Origin: Taiwanofungus camphoratus
Taxonomy: Eukaryota; Basidiomycota; Agaricomycetes; Polyporales; Taiwanofungaceae
Assembly: GCA_003999685.1 (NCBI GenBank)
Contig: CP021223.1
Coordinates: 2,480,001-2,544,000, forward strand
Length of the DNA stretch: 64,000 bases
Direction: 5' to 3'
Below the pieces are notes generated by a model. That model searched no databases and had not been told where the DNA came from. It saw nothing but the letters and a program-made list of their open reading frames with translations. This document shows, piece after piece, positions 11,054-22,585 of the stretch (positions are counted from its first letter, which is position 1; each line of letters opens with the position of its first letter). Made by a program: the position numbers and the translations under genes.

Positions 11054-11655
11054 ATGGCAACTTACGAAGGTAAAGTTCCCATTCTCGACTCTTCTTATAT
11101 CTTGCGCACTGACTTCGGTATTGTATACAGGTAAAAATCCCAATCGTGTGGCTGCGGGTTTGAAGGCCTCGTTACAAAATCCTAACGTCTCAGAGGAAGC
11201 GAAAGAACGCGCTGCAGATAGACTCGAGAGCTTGACTGCCACCGATGAAGCTGGTAACACTTCCAAGTACTCCAGTACACGCCAAGAGGACAATCGTGTT
11301 CTCGGCGGCTATAAGGCCACATTGCGCAGTGGGTATCAATTGTAAAAGTTCTTCATGCTCAATACGCCAATGATGGGTTCGCAGATGAGCGTACGTCGGA
11401 CCAGGCGAAGGAGCATGCCCGTGAAGTCCTTGAGGCTTCTGGCTACTCCGTAGAGAGAGCTCCTGGTGTCTCCGAGGATGAGCACGAAACTCGCGTCATC
11501 GCTGGCTATAAAGCGGCTTTGCACAGTGATTATTTCTCTGGCTATGATTATCTCTGCCTAGTATCTGATGAAAAACTTGTTGGATAGATCCCCGTGTTTC
11601 TCAAGAAGCGAAGCAACACGCGCAAGCGTTCCTGGAAGAGCGCGGCGCTTTGTAA
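11054..11655 (+). CDS. Conidiation-specific protein 6 (Con-6) family, copy B
   Basis: Tandem paralogue of copy A. Four exons (16, 198, 141 and 68 nt) give 140 residues with four Con-6 modules: NPNRVAAGLKASLQNPNVSE with EEAKERAADRLESL, NRVLGGYKATLR, SDQAKEHAREVLEASGY with TRVIAGYKAALH, and RVSQEAKQHAQAFLEERGAL. Exon sizes, intron phases and module order match copy A, with exons 3 and 4 the same length. The two genes therefore arose by duplication of a complete four-module, four-exon gene rather than by separate module growth. The start is the 16-nt exon MATYE at 11054. Likely a stress- or spore-induced protein, as is known for the family. Confidence 0.92.
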
Positions 11656-11944
11656 CTGATTGATGTAGTATTGGGCGAGATTCGACGCTATCGTTTGTTG
11701 TATCAATATTGCTAAAATTCTATGTCTGTTTTCCACTGAATGGCTATAACTTGTTCGTCCCGTGTCATGAGCATGCTATGGTGCTTTATTTGAGCCAATT
11801 CTGAGTGAGAGCAGCTCGGAAGGCAGAACTTGCACGCTTTCCTCAGTTTTCTGACTGCGTTTGTTGACTCAGTTGATGACTGGGATACCATCATGCTGTT
11901 GATAATTATGGAGAGTCGTACACACCGACTATATACTTGTCCGG

Positions 11945-13440
11945 ATGCTTAGCGCTCAATGCCGCAACACTAAACTGTTGAGGTCAACCATGTTGTCCTC
12001 CGTTTTACGGCCCTCGTCTGTGCTCGCGCAGATTGGACCACAGCATCATATTTGTTGTCTTCGGATTCTGTCAGTTCTGACCTGGTTTCTGTCCTGTCTG
12101 TTCGTTCAGTCTGCCAGTGTTCTTCCTCTCTTTGATTCTTCTCCTCGCGTCACGATTCCTGTATCCTCGAATTCATCTAGGTTGCACTCCTCAGTTCATC
12201 CACTGCTCCGTTGGGATTCATTTCATTTTACTCATATCGCACAGCATGGCTATGTCTATGAACATGAATGGGCATTCCTTTCCGGTGCACCGGCTGTAAT
12301 GAGGATTACTGCGCTCATGCTTCGTCTAATTGGAATTCGTAGCTGGAGGTCGGAGGGGACATTGGGTGCGGAGGATGTGCTACTTGGCGGCGCACTTGCG
12401 ACCTGTCTGTGCAATACCACCACCATATTCTACCGCTTGACCCTGCATCACTTACGCTCCCCGTCTCTTGCATTCCTTGCCTCTCTGCTATCGCTGTTAC
12501 CGAGCAGTCCAGCGACACTACGCCTTGCAGGGTACAGCGAACCGTTCTTCACTTATCTGTCATACAAGGGTAAGTCTTTCGTGGACCTCCGTGGATCTCA
12601 CCGTGTTCAACGAAGGAAGAGGCATGCTTTATTGTGCTCGATCCCAATGGTTCGTAGCATCTTGCTGTTTCGCACTTGCAGGGTGCTTTCGCTCAAATGG
12701 CATCATGCTCTGTGGGTTCATTCTCTGGGGCTTACTCATCGACCCTTTCCTTGCTACTCAAAAGGTGCGTCTTGCCTCGTTCATTCATTCATTCTCTTCA
12801 TCTCCCTTCCTAGATCACACTACGCAGTGTTATGTATGCTGTCGTCCTCACATCAATCATGCTACTGCCCTTCGTGGCACACCAGTACGCGGCGTACCGG
12901 TCATTCTGCCAACTCACAGCAACGTCCGCACCATGGTGTACCAGTTTCCCGCCATCGATTTATAGCCATGTCCAGGCGAAATACTGGGATGTCGGTTTCT
13001 TGCGATATTGGAGCTGGCAACAACTTCCGAACTTCATCATCTCTGCACCAGTCCTCCTTCTTTTGCTTACCTACGCCGCGAGTTATATTCGCGATGCGTT
13101 CATCCCGCGGTTATGCGCCTTTCTGCCCTCGAAAGGCATCAAGCCCGAGAACAGCTCAGGAAGCAGAAGGTCGTCAGCACGCTTGCAGTCGACTTCACCA
13201 TTTCTTGCACCTAGTTTGGCACCTTATGTAATTCACGCGCTTTTCTTGACGCTCTTACTTCTCTTCGCCGCGCACACACAGATCATCCTACGTCTCGCTG
13301 CGTCCATGCCGGTCACGTATTGGGCTGCAGCTCATCTTCTCGTAGAAAAACCTGCCTGGGGCTCACGATGGGTTGCGTGGAGTGTGGTGTGGGGTGCAGT
13401 TTCCCTCGTGCTATGGACTACATTCTTGCCGCCTGCCTAG
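11945..13440 (+). CDS. GPI18: GPI mannosyltransferase 2 (PIG-V / Gpi18)
   Basis: PIG-V/Gpi18 adds the second mannose to the GPI anchor precursor on the luminal side of the ER, using dolichol-phosphate-mannose. Three exons (11945-12569, 12622-12764, about 12814-13440) give about 464 residues. Diagnostic segments: LLRWDSFHFTHIAQHGYVYEHEWAF, with the conserved Trp-Asp and His-Phe of the luminal loop; LLSLLPSSPATLRLAGYSEPFF spliced to YKGMLYCARSQ; FALAGCFRSNGIML; and the C-terminal YWDVGFLRYWSWQQLPNF followed by several hydrophobic helices and a tail ending TTFLPPA. About ten membrane segments are visible. An in-frame ATG at 11990 would shorten the N-terminus by 15 residues. It is convergent with the disordered-protein gene at 13707. 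Confidence 0.9.
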
Positions 13441-13706
13441 GTTTTGATGTGGAAACTTCCGCACCAGTCCATTCGTACCCAGAGCCATCCAAATTATCGA
13501 CAACCTGTCCTCATTTACTAGTGGCACAAGGCGTCAAATATACTGGGCAGAGTGGTAGTAAGGCTGGCTGAGGAGCTTGTGATGAATGGGACGAGTGAGA
13601 CGTAGCAATAGAAAGTGTAACTAACACAAATAGTAGTACAGACAGGAATAGTGATTAATAGTGGAATGGATGAAATCAAAATCAAAACAAGAAGCTCATG
13701 ACGTGG

Positions 13707-15056
13707 TCAATTTCTTGAAGGCGCTGAGTTGTCCTCCGGCTCATCACTCAGTTCACCCTCTTCCTTCTCCTTTTGCAGAATCTTAGGCAAGTATGCCACT
13801 TTCTCTTCTCTTGGGAGTGGTTGAGCTTCGTTCTCTTCTCTCCGAGGTGATTGAGGCAAGGGGGCATCCTCGTCCGTTCGAGGCGGTTGAGGTAAGGGTG
13901 CCTCCTCGTCCTTTCGACGTGGATGAGGTAAAGGTGCGTCTTCCTGCGGCGGTCGTGGCAATGATGCCTCAGTTTCTACCGTTGTCGTGGTTACCTCAAC
14001 AGACGGAATCTCCACCACCTGCGGCTGTTCTCTGTCTGCACCGCCGGCAGTGACGTCCGATACCTTCTTAGCATCACCAACAGCTTCTTCTGCCTCTTCT
14101 TCCTCTTTCTTCTCCACATTGTTCGTACTTGTTTTATCTGAAGACGTGTCCTGCTCCTGCGCCTCGAGTTGTTCATTATGCCCAGTCTTCGCGTCAGCAG
14201 CTACAGACACCGACACAGAAGTGGTAGTCGTCTCGCTCGCGCTGGAGTTTCTCCTTCTGCTAGCCGTTGCACGCGACCTCCTGCTGGAACGCGAGCTCCG
14301 CTTCGGAACAGCAGGCTGAGCGGCTTCATTGTTTGCTTCTGCGCCATTCGATGTGCTGGACACATCGGGAACGTCCTCAATATCGGGTGCCGTCACTGCG
14401 GCGCTGACCAGGGGAGAGGCGACAGTCGGCGTCGCATTCCCTGTACCTCTCGGATTCCTCGTCCGCTTGGGCGGGGGTGGATAGACGCCATCAACATCGT
14501 CCGGCTCCTTCCTCTTCCTCTTCGAGCCGCTTCCAGAACTAGAACCACCCCCACCGGCGCGTCTCTTGCGTGGACTTCCCGTCCGCTCCCGTGAAGCGGT
14601 TTCGCGCTCCGGTGCGCGGGCGTTTGTGGTAGTATTCTGGCTGGCGACTTCCTCGTCGGCACCATCCCGTTCCCTATCGCGCACTTTGGCTGCAGGCCGA
14701 CGAGCACGAGATGACGAACGGCGTGCGGCATCATTCATTTGTTCGCCGTCATCGACCGTAATGGAGTTTGGCAAACCGAATGCCGCGGGATCGAGTTTGG
14801 GCAGTGAGAGTGCGAGGGGCCCCAGGGGGTGGTATAAAGGTAGCAAAGGCTCCTTGTGGAATTTCCTGCTGAGAGCGCTGCTTACATATGGTTCGATTAC
14901 TGAGCTTTCCCTGGTGCTCGATGTATGGGACTGTGAACGGGCGTCTGCTTGCGGAGGATCGTCTCGTGCTTTAGGATCTAGATCTATAGACGCGTGCACG
15001 TGAGGATCAATGTAGGACTGTATGCCAAGAGTCAGGCCGCCCACCTTGCATGACAT
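13707..15056 (-). CDS. Uncharacterised disordered protein with basic and Pro-rich repeats (449 aa)
   Basis: A long intronless frame with no known domain. It is almost wholly low complexity: a Ser/Arg/Asp-rich N-terminal half with nuclear-localisation-like clusters (SPRKRRAG, GSKRKRKE, PKRTRNPRG), an SRSSRRSRATASRRR stretch, an acidic Lys/Glu tract, then four imperfect copies of a 13-14 residue unit around APLPQPPRTDEE, and a C-terminal GELSDEPEDN. The first about 110 residues (LGPLALSLPKLDPAAFGLPNS) are less biased and may be the conserved part. A nuclear or chromatin/RNA-associated role is plausible from composition only. The 450-codon uninterrupted frame with fungal codon use makes it a credible gene; an intron could still be missed because composition is biased. 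Confidence 0.65.
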   Translation of the reverse strand: MSCKVGGLTLGIQSYIDPHVHASIDLDPKARDDPPQADARSQSHTSSTRESSVIEPYVSSALSRKFHKEPLLPLYHPLGPLALSLPKLDPAAFGLPNSITVDDGEQMNDAARRSSSRARRPAAKVRDRERDGADEEVASQNTTTNARAPERETASRERTGSPRKRRAGGGGSSSGSGSKRKRKEPDDVDGVYPPPPKRTRNPRGTGNATPTVASPLVSAAVTAPDIEDVPDVSSTSNGAEANNEAAQPAVPKRSSRSSRRSRATASRRRNSSASETTTTSVSVSVAADAKTGHNEQLEAQEQDTSSDKTSTNNVEKKEEEEAEEAVGDAKKVSDVTAGGADREQPQVVEIPSVEVTTTTVETEASLPRPPQEDAPLPHPRRKDEEAPLPQPPRTDEDAPLPQSPRREENEAQPLPREEKVAYLPKILQKEKEEGELSDEPEDNSAPSRN

Positions 15057-16140
15057 GGTCTGCAGGTGCTAAAGCAGACGGTGATTTATATGTGTGCAAT
15101 GGTTTTCGACGGATGATAGACGTTGCCATTGGTACGGAGTCTAGCTGGGGCTAAACTGTGTATAACCTCAGAAGCTATGCACGGCTCGAAGCAGCGGCAG
15201 ACTCGTTGAAAGCAAATAAGTCTCGTCGCGAAAGCCAAAGGGTGTTAGACTGGACTTGAATCTGGTTCAAAAGCGCTATCACGGCTTCTCTAACGGCGGC
15301 GGCGGAGGCTGTCGAATAATAATGAATAACAGTCTGCTTGAAGGCAAGACCAGAGGCTGGAATTCTGGGCTAAAACCATGCGCACGGAGATGACGAAGTC
15401 TTAAACGACGTACATCTAACAAAAGCTTCAACGAGGGGTCGTCAATGGGGCTGTTAATGAGATATTGTGGGTCGGTCGATACAGGCGAGTGGCTCGTGTC
15501 GAACTTGGGCACCGAACGTCCACACACTGATTCTTCAAAATGTTTGAGAATGCAGAAGATGTGTAAATGGCACGAGGGGGTGGTAGTTATGCGTGTGAAT
15601 GTAAGCAGATGCGTTGTGCAATGGTTGTGAGCAAGCTTCATGTTCGTCCGCTCGGGACAATCGGCGAGTCTTTGGACATGGCCACGCGGTTATCTTATCT
15701 GGGCCGCTCAGCCGCGACATGAGCGCCTGACGGTCGGACTGACCCTGGACAGAAACTTAAACTGCCTACCCAAGGCCGTAATGGCGCGGTACATTCCTTG
15801 AACTTAATGAGCATGATGTAGATCCCTTTGATGTGTTACAAGGAGTTCATTTACTTCATGTCACCTAGGATTCCTAGCTGATGCCACTTCCATCTTCGGA
15901 CCTCATCACGCAGGTGATATCGAGCAACCTTCGTGCATCCATATCCACCCGTAGAAATCCCTCAAAATAGCTGGTACATGTCCCATCAATAATGATACTG
16001 CGATAGACCAACTTCTCGATGGTCAGAGTACCATCGTTCTCCGTGTAACTCAGGTCAACACTCGTCCACAGTGGTTTCAAAATGGCCACTCCAAAAAGTT
16101 GGTTTAGTGAGTAACAATTGAAATCTCGGTACATGCACTA
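15057..16140. other. Intergenic region, no supported gene
   Basis: About 1.1 kb. The left part is the upstream region of the disordered-protein gene. Minus-strand frames at 15279-15641 (120 codons, ending in a proline run) and 15874-16134 (86 codons) have no recognisable domain and no splice support. Confidence 0.4.
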
Positions 16141-17030
16141 ACACTGAGTGGACCTCCAGTTACTAGATCTTCTTCCGACTTTTGGAGGTTGATTAGCGAG
16201 CTCGCGTTGTGGGATGAAGATACCGCAATTGCCACGCTCAGGAAGACAGGTATACTTGAAAATGTTTTTTTCAGAGCATTGCCTGGACAGGCTCCTCGTG
16301 TTGAGACTTGATGTCAGGAAACCAAAGGAGGTCATCGATGCTTTCGCCGAGACGAAAATACTTCCGGTAGGATCGGTGTGGTGTATAACAATGTCGGACA
16401 GGGTCTATTTATCGAATCGGAGAGTTCCAGCCCCTCCGATGATGTCGTCCGTGCCATATTTGGGACGAAATTTTGGCGCGCCATCAACATCAGTCGAGAC
16501 GCTAACTAGTTCTTCCGCGAAGTGAATGACCCTGCAGGTAGAAAATTTTTGCAAGTGTCGTCCGCTTCTGGAATCCAAGGTAACTCCGCCTTTTCGTATT
16601 ATTCCCCAAGCAAGTTTGGTCAGCTATTCCACGACGTGGTTGATACTAGGCCTCATTCTCTTACGATTTGCAATAGCACTGGAGGGTCTTAGCGAAGCCC
16701 TCTGTGGGACTGCGTCCTGAATGGAATATCAAGGCAATGTTCATACTTTCCTGCAATGACTAGATATCAACCTCATTCATCTGCTTCGTCAGGTCACCAT
16801 TATTGAGCCTGGAGGATTTAGTACTGGCACTAGCAGCTATATGGTTCGGACGTCTTCACATCCCGCTTACACAAGCTACTTCGGTAGCCGGTACAACGTG
16901 CGATTATTATTGAGCAATCCTCGACCAGGAGATGCACAAGTCATATCGTCTGGTGAAGCTATCCGATCCCTCGCTCTATTTCCCTCTTGAAATGGACCCG
17001 GAGTACATTAGGAGACCGGTTGACGGTGAC
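16141..17030 (+). pseudogene. Decayed short-chain dehydrogenase/reductase (SDR) gene
   Basis: Pieces of one SDR protein occur in order in different frames. SSSDFWRLISELAL sits where the glycine-rich TGSSSGFGR nucleotide motif should be. It is followed by ATLRKTGILE, LLVLRLDVRKPKEVIDAFAE, VVYNNVGQGLFIESE (the NNAG motif, now NNVG), VVRAIFGTKFWRAINIS, KFLQVSSASGIQG (active-site Ser region), SAFSYYSPSKFGQL (Tyr-x-x-x-Lys retained as YYSPSK), ALEGLSEAL, PEWNIK, VTIIEPGGFSTG and LSDPSLYFPLEMDPEYIRR. The frame changes after DVRKPKEVIDAFAE and again after GLSEAL, an in-frame TAG follows INISRDAN, and the cofactor glycines are lost. The gene is dead but still easily read, so the decay is moderate in age. 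It was probably a retinol-dehydrogenase-like oxidoreductase; no intact paralogue lies in the window. Confidence 0.8.
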
Positions 17031-18200
17031 GATCACAAATATTTAACCGAGAGAATCGGCGCTGACGGTGTCAATACCGCTCTGATGATACCTACGCATT
17101 CTGCTTATAGCTAACCTGGTCCAATCGCTACCGTGGTGCGCCAAGACACTTCGACATTAGCACTGGTTTGGCACAAGTTCAGAGTTGCCTATCGGTTGGG
17201 CCGCTTCAGGGTTTCTTTCTTCACCGCATCATATTATGCAGGTCAGGAGCAAGACTGTAGATCTTCCCAAATGTTGATGAATACTCTCAGGCGGAGAAGT
17301 TAGAGCCGAGGTCTTAGATCACGTGTTGAGTGAACTCTAAATTCCTTCGATTATTATTGATTTCCAACTCAAATATATTCATCGAGCACAACTACTCGTC
17401 TTTCAGTTGATTGGTGCTTACTGTATGATATTGTCAGGAAATGACAGGGCGAACATAGAGATAAGCACTGTGTATCTCAAGTAACTGTGAAAGCTCTGTA
17501 GATGGCCAAGTGGCCGCCGTGTCGTTTCTCGTGCTTTTTATCGCTCTCGTATTTATTTCGGTGTCTGCCTTAGACTTTGGGGACAATCTGGTAGGCAAGT
17601 GAAAGGTATGCACAGATCATGACTGACTACTGGCGCATTCATGGTTGCAGACTCGTCATGGTAAAGGATAAGTGAAACAAATAACTTAAAAGAATGTAGG
17701 AATGGAAGTCGATATGCCATTTGTTTGCAAACCCATCTGAGATGAGTTTCGCCCCCTGCATTTCTTCAAGTCCTTACACTTATCCATGTGGAGTAGATGT
17801 GTCCCTGAAATTTCGATCAGCTTTTTCTCCTCACACAATCGTGTGACAAAAAGAGGCAGCAGCGCTTATTACTGTGAGACGAGTTCCGGAAATGTCTGCC
17901 TTTCTCAAAGTCAGATGACAGGATTTATTTAAGATAGAGAAGGAGCAGTGCTTCAGTTAAGCAAGTTAGACAGTAGAGTAGATTCGTTACAATATATATC
18001 GCGTTTTTCTGCATTAAACGGTGGTGGAAATCACATTAAAGCCGCTCAAAATTTGCCCAATCATGAATGATGCAGCCAAGAGTGCAGTCTAGAGAATACA
18101 TGACTTGCTTCAAATTTGAGAAAAGAACATCCATGACAACTATCAACCTATAGAAACGTATGGCACTACACCGTATATGGGGCGGATGGTTTTCAAGGAT
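17031..18200. other. AT-richer intergenic region, nothing recognised
   Basis: About 1.2 kb between the SDR pseudogene and the stop of the TCP11 gene. Only very short frames are present. No tRNA, repeat or conserved protein piece was seen. Confidence 0.45.
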
Positions 18201-20263
18201 TTACCTCTCCAAATCATGCGGAGGGTCCGTCAACTCCCCTGTTTCAATCAGGTCCTTCCATACCCGCTCAGTCCAATCAACACACGACTTCAGCTTCACG
18301 AGACCCTCTCCAAGAGCTCTTACAAGCACTTCATCCTCAAACCCCTTCACGATCAAAGGCAGCTCCACTCTGTTATCACCACTTCCTTCCGATTCATCAA
18401 CCTCGGGCATGAACATTGGCTTCTTTCTAGAAGACTGATGCCCCGCCCGCAACCGTTCCGGCACAGCATTCGCAGGCTTTGAGCTTTCCACTTGCGGACC
18501 GTAGAACCGCGTAACCAACGCTTGCAGCAGCCGCTTCTGCAGAAGGAGGAACACCGGATCATTTGATTGGAGTGTGCGGTCCACCGCTGCGCGCAGGCGC
18601 GCGTCCTCGTTCGTATCCGATGCTTGTTTACCGCTGAACAGCCGATAAACGCGGATGACCTCATCCGCAAGGTTCACAAGCTTAGTGTCTCCTGCGTCTG
18701 GCTCTCCGTCGACTTCTGCCTTGAGCAGCGCCCAGACGCGCGCCATGAAGCTCCCGCCGCTGTAATCATCTTCCCATTGTAGATTAGAGGATGCTGCCAT
18801 TGAAGAGGATTGGATAGATGGGAGGCGGACAAGCGAGCGGAGGGACGCGGCAATTACTAAGGCTTGTAAGTAGTTTTGGATGTATAAGAGGGTTGGGCAG
18901 GTGAAGAATAGTGGTGGAGGCAGATCGTTCGAGATCATCCCATTGGTCTCTTGGCTAAATGGAGGAGATTGTGGGTGTGATACCATCGGTACTGTACATG
19001 TAACAGGGATGGTCGATCCTAAGGCCTGAACGAGCCGCGAGACCCATGTGCGGTGTGATGATACGTCCTTCGTGGAAGCCTGAGGTTGAGGCGGTTGCAG
19101 ATCCGCCAACCAATTCTTCCAAACGGTCTGTATTCGCTGCGAACTCCACAACGAGAGGACTACTTTCCTCTCGTGCTTCATTGCCTGGTTGGCAACAACG
19201 GCTCTCAACTGTCTCTCGCTCATAGAGCCCAGAACAAATTCAGCGAGGTCATCTCTCATGGCCTCTGATAGCTCCAAGATGGACTGCACAGTGTTAACAA
19301 TCAGCCTCGCTATGTCCGCTACGGAAGTCACAGACGACGAAAGGTCTAAGCCATGAACCAATGAATCAATCGAGGGATCGCGAGCAGGAGCACAGCGTGT
19401 GCGAAGGCATGCGAGAATCTCTCGAAGGTGAGTGATAGCCAACAGAAGAGGTGAGGACGTTGGAGACAAAGGAGAAGATAGTGTCACCAGGACAGGATGC
19501 CTCGCAGGAAGTAGCGGTGCTAGTGCGACACTTAGGTCCTCGTAGAGCCGCTTTAAGCGAGGCAGCTGAACGGCGGGGGAAGGATTCGACAGCGTCTCGA
19601 ATGCCTATTCGAACCGTAACTTCAGACTCGACGTGAGGGTGGCAAGGCAGCCCTGCGCACCTCGTCCCAAAATGCTCTGTGCACCAGGTCTTCAACGCGA
19701 TAATGTAAAGTGGGCAAGTCGCCTTCCTGGCGGTGAGTCTGAGAACGCGGTCTGGACAGAACGGAAAGAAGCGACTTTCCGGGAGGAAGCGCTTTCTCCG
19801 GATCAGTTGCCAGGAGATGGAAAAAGTATGTGTGGTCAAGTACATTGATAAGCTCGATGGGAAGGACAGTGTCAGAGGAACCCGCAGGAAAAATTCGTGT
19901 AGATTCAGGAAGTGGGACAACTATGGGTATATCCCATTCCGCATTACTTCCTTCACGAGCCTTGGAAACTTTTGCCTCAGACGGTCCAGGAGGGGTGACC
20001 GACTCCTGGCCTGTGAGTATCATCCGTAGCTCCTCCAGCAATTTCTCGTTTTCGTCAGAGGTCTCCCACAATCCTTCTGCTGTCAACCTGTCAAGATCAT
20101 GCTTTACAATCTCCCATGTAGAGTTCTGCGATTGAGATAGCCGTGAGATTACTTCCTGCAGCAACTTACTATCCGGTCTCTCTTCAGCTTTCTGAAGCAG
20201 TTTCGAGAGTACAGACTGCATTCCTGTTTCGTTCCCGTTAATAGCAGTCGTGCAGGTCGCCAA
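18201..20263 (-). CDS. T-complex protein 11 / SOK1 family protein
   Basis: TCP11-domain proteins include yeast Sok1, a multicopy suppressor of loss of protein kinase A activity, so a role linked to cAMP/PKA signalling is known for the family. Two exons (20263-19661 and 19604-18201, with a 56-nt intron) give about 668 residues. Diagnostic parts: IELINVLDHTYFFHLLATDPEKAL, VEDLVHRAFWDE spliced to AFETLSNPSPAVQLPRLKRLY, and LREILACLRTRCAPARDPSID, which carries the conserved Cys-Ala-Pro-x-Arg-Asp signature. A long helical region follows, with DLPPPLFFTCPTLLYIQNYLQALVIAASLRSL. The frame is whole. It shares a short divergent promoter with the queuosine-salvage gene; that promoter carries a perfect CRE palindrome, which fits a link to cAMP signalling but does not prove it. 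Confidence 0.85.
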
Positions 20264-20483
20264 GTCAATCGAGCATTCACAAATCCGAGTCAGGTTTCAG
20301 GAATAATTAGACTCCTTTTTTCAACCAAGATTGGGTTATGTGAAATGTAAGTGACGTCACGCGATATGTGCGTGCGCCCGCGTGACAAATTACCTCTTCC
20401 GGAAACTCTCATCGCGCGTCACAGTGATATATCGAAACAATCCTGCTACCTTCTGTCCGTAGCACTTAGAACTCGCTGTACGC
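20264..20483. promoter_or_regulatory. Divergent promoter with a CRE palindrome (TGACGTCA) and a CCAAT-type box
   Basis: The 220-bp space between the start codons of the TCP11 (-) and queuosine-salvage (+) genes must hold both promoters. It contains a perfect 8-bp TGACGTCA at about 20352-20359, the consensus for CREB/ATF-type bZIP factors, and an ATTGG (inverted CCAAT) about 20 bp to its left. Function is inferred from motif and position only. Confidence 0.5.
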
Positions 20484-22585
20484 ATGGCTACACCTTTCCC
20501 TCCTCACGGAAGGTACATCAATGCAGTTCGCGAATCGTCTGGTGCACTTCGCAGATGGGCGAACATCACGGTGAGCCATGATCAACTTACATTCAAGTAG
20601 ACATATATCTACCTTGAATGGCGGCGGCATTCCAGCTAGATTGTCCTACTACTGTTTTACTCTCTGGCGAAAGAACGAAAGAACCGAATGATTCAGGGTG
20701 GAATTGCAGCCCGACAGTTCGTGGTATAACGAACCTCTTCTGAATCTTGTCGAGTGCCGGTGCGATGAACAGTGCACATACCAGCTAAATAGAACCCGTT
20801 CCCGTACGATATGTCCGCATATGCGGGCATATCATCCGGAATGAAGTCACCCATATTTGTCATACGTGAACTCCAGCAATGCTCGCATCACGTTCATGAG
20901 GATTGCTTCCTGCATCGTCGTGAATCATGTTAACGACTGGAGAATGTAAAAGAGGTGGACATTCTACATCCATTGCTTCCCCTGGATCCCGAGATTTGAT
21001 GAATGATATCGCGCTCGTCATGCATTACTATCATTCGCGTTCCTCGACGACGTGTTTGCCATCCCAGTCGTCAACGCACACTCAAAGCATCACTCTCAAA
21101 AAAGAGGGCAGGCGATCAAATAGATCGAGGTTGACCGAATGAAATTGAACCAATCAGACATATACCAGTTGGAACTATGTCTTCTGCGTGGAGGGAACAG
21201 TCGAATGCTTTATAGCCCTTCGTGGCGCGGCATCCGTCTTTCTATACAGACTTTACTGGGACCGGAACACTCTGACGGTTCTTAACGGATAGATCAGTGA
21301 AGATGCTATCAAGCGCTTCCTCCTTTCACCCTCTTTCACAAATACGTTTGCTCGCCTTCGCAAGTCACATGGCATGATGCTACCTCTCAAGTTTCCCTCC
21401 GTTCTTTCCGAGCTCAATCTTCTGTCAATTTTGTCGCTACTCAACTTCGCCTCGGGTTACCGCGTACCTCTTCACGGCGCAACAGGCAGAGGTGCCTTCG
21501 ACAACATTCGTGCATTGGTGTTCGGCCTGTACATCTCTTCCTCTACAGGCACTGGCGAGGGGGACTATCTTTCTGCGCGAGGCATGCGCGATATTAAAGA
21601 GCACACGGTTGCCGATTTAATGGGTGTCGCCGCTGCAGTGCATATTGAGCGCCCACATGAAAGCATTCCAGCTGTTACGGTTGGCGAGCTCGGAGGACCA
21701 ATATGGGAGCTGGTGAAATTAGTCACCCGAACACTCAATGAGACTGGTGCTGTCCTCACAGATGCGGGATATCCTGATTTGGGAAGCTTCGTACTGGAAG
21801 CACTGAAAGAAGGAGAGAAGGAGAAGTCTGAGGACCTACAAAATCCGGAGTGTGATGTTATCCTAGAAAGGGTAAGTCATTCGCAGCGTCGTCGTGCGTT
21901 CTCTGAAAGTTGATCACATTTTCCATCAGCTCGTCGGATTGATTCCAGCATTCCGAGATATGGCCATGGTGAACAACCAGCGTGTGTCTTCCCCTGTTTT
22001 GTTTGATCCGATGACCGTTGACTCTGTCCACATGAAGCTGTGTACTGTTTCAAACAGGCCCTTTTGACTATTCATGCCATCGCCCTCCGGTTCGGCTCGT
22101 CAGATTCCAGCCAGGGAGTGCCGATCCCGCGGACCGCGAACCTTCCTATTTTCGCAGACAACGTTATTCCTTCGATGCTCATCCACCTCGGCGTCATCGA
22201 TCTCTCGACATCGAAGCCAGAACTAGGATTAGCTGAATTGTTCCCAGATGCAGGGAGTCCGGACATTCTTGACAAGCTGTTAGAAGCTGCGCCTTCACGT
22301 CCGACTCCAGATCCTGCGACAGCACGGTCTAATGAGGTGCCCAAAGAAGGTCCAGTCGTCACCATCGAGCAGGCTTATATACTGCGCGCCGCTTCTATTG
22401 ACGCGTGTGAACTGGTCATTCGGACTGCACACGAGCTAGGTTCAAGGACAGACGAGAAGGGGCTATCGTGGTTGAAAGATATCACACTTCCTGAGCTGGA
22501 TGCATGGATATGGGCTGTAGCGAAGGACAGGATAGATTATAGAAAGCTCGAACGATTCGTTCTAAGGAACACGGCGTATTTTTGA
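20484..22585 (+). CDS. QNG1: Queuosine salvage protein (DUF2419, Qng1 queuosine-nucleotide N-glycosylase family)
   Basis: Family members release queuine from queuosine 5'-monophosphate so it can be reused in tRNA modification. Four exons are read: 20484-20570 (INAVRESSGALRRWANIT), 21293-21871, 21930-21981 and 22038-22585, giving about 421 residues. Key motifs: SEDAIKRFLLSPSF, PLKFPSVLSELNLLSILSLLNFASGYRVPLH, ATGRGAFDNIRALVFGLYIS, IPAFRDMAMVNNQ, VYCFKQALLTIHAIALRFG, LPIFADNVIPSMLIHLGVID and IEQAYILRAASIDACELV, which match the hallmark segments of this domain. The start is chosen at the ATG opening a short exon whose product joins in frame at an ATAG acceptor. The first intron is 722 nt, far longer than other introns here (about 45-70 nt). 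It is convergent with the NAD kinase gene. Confidence 0.88.

Noticed and set aside
14169-15003. Plus-strand open frames opposite the disordered 449-residue protein
   Set aside because: They are shadows produced by the biased composition of the minus-strand gene.
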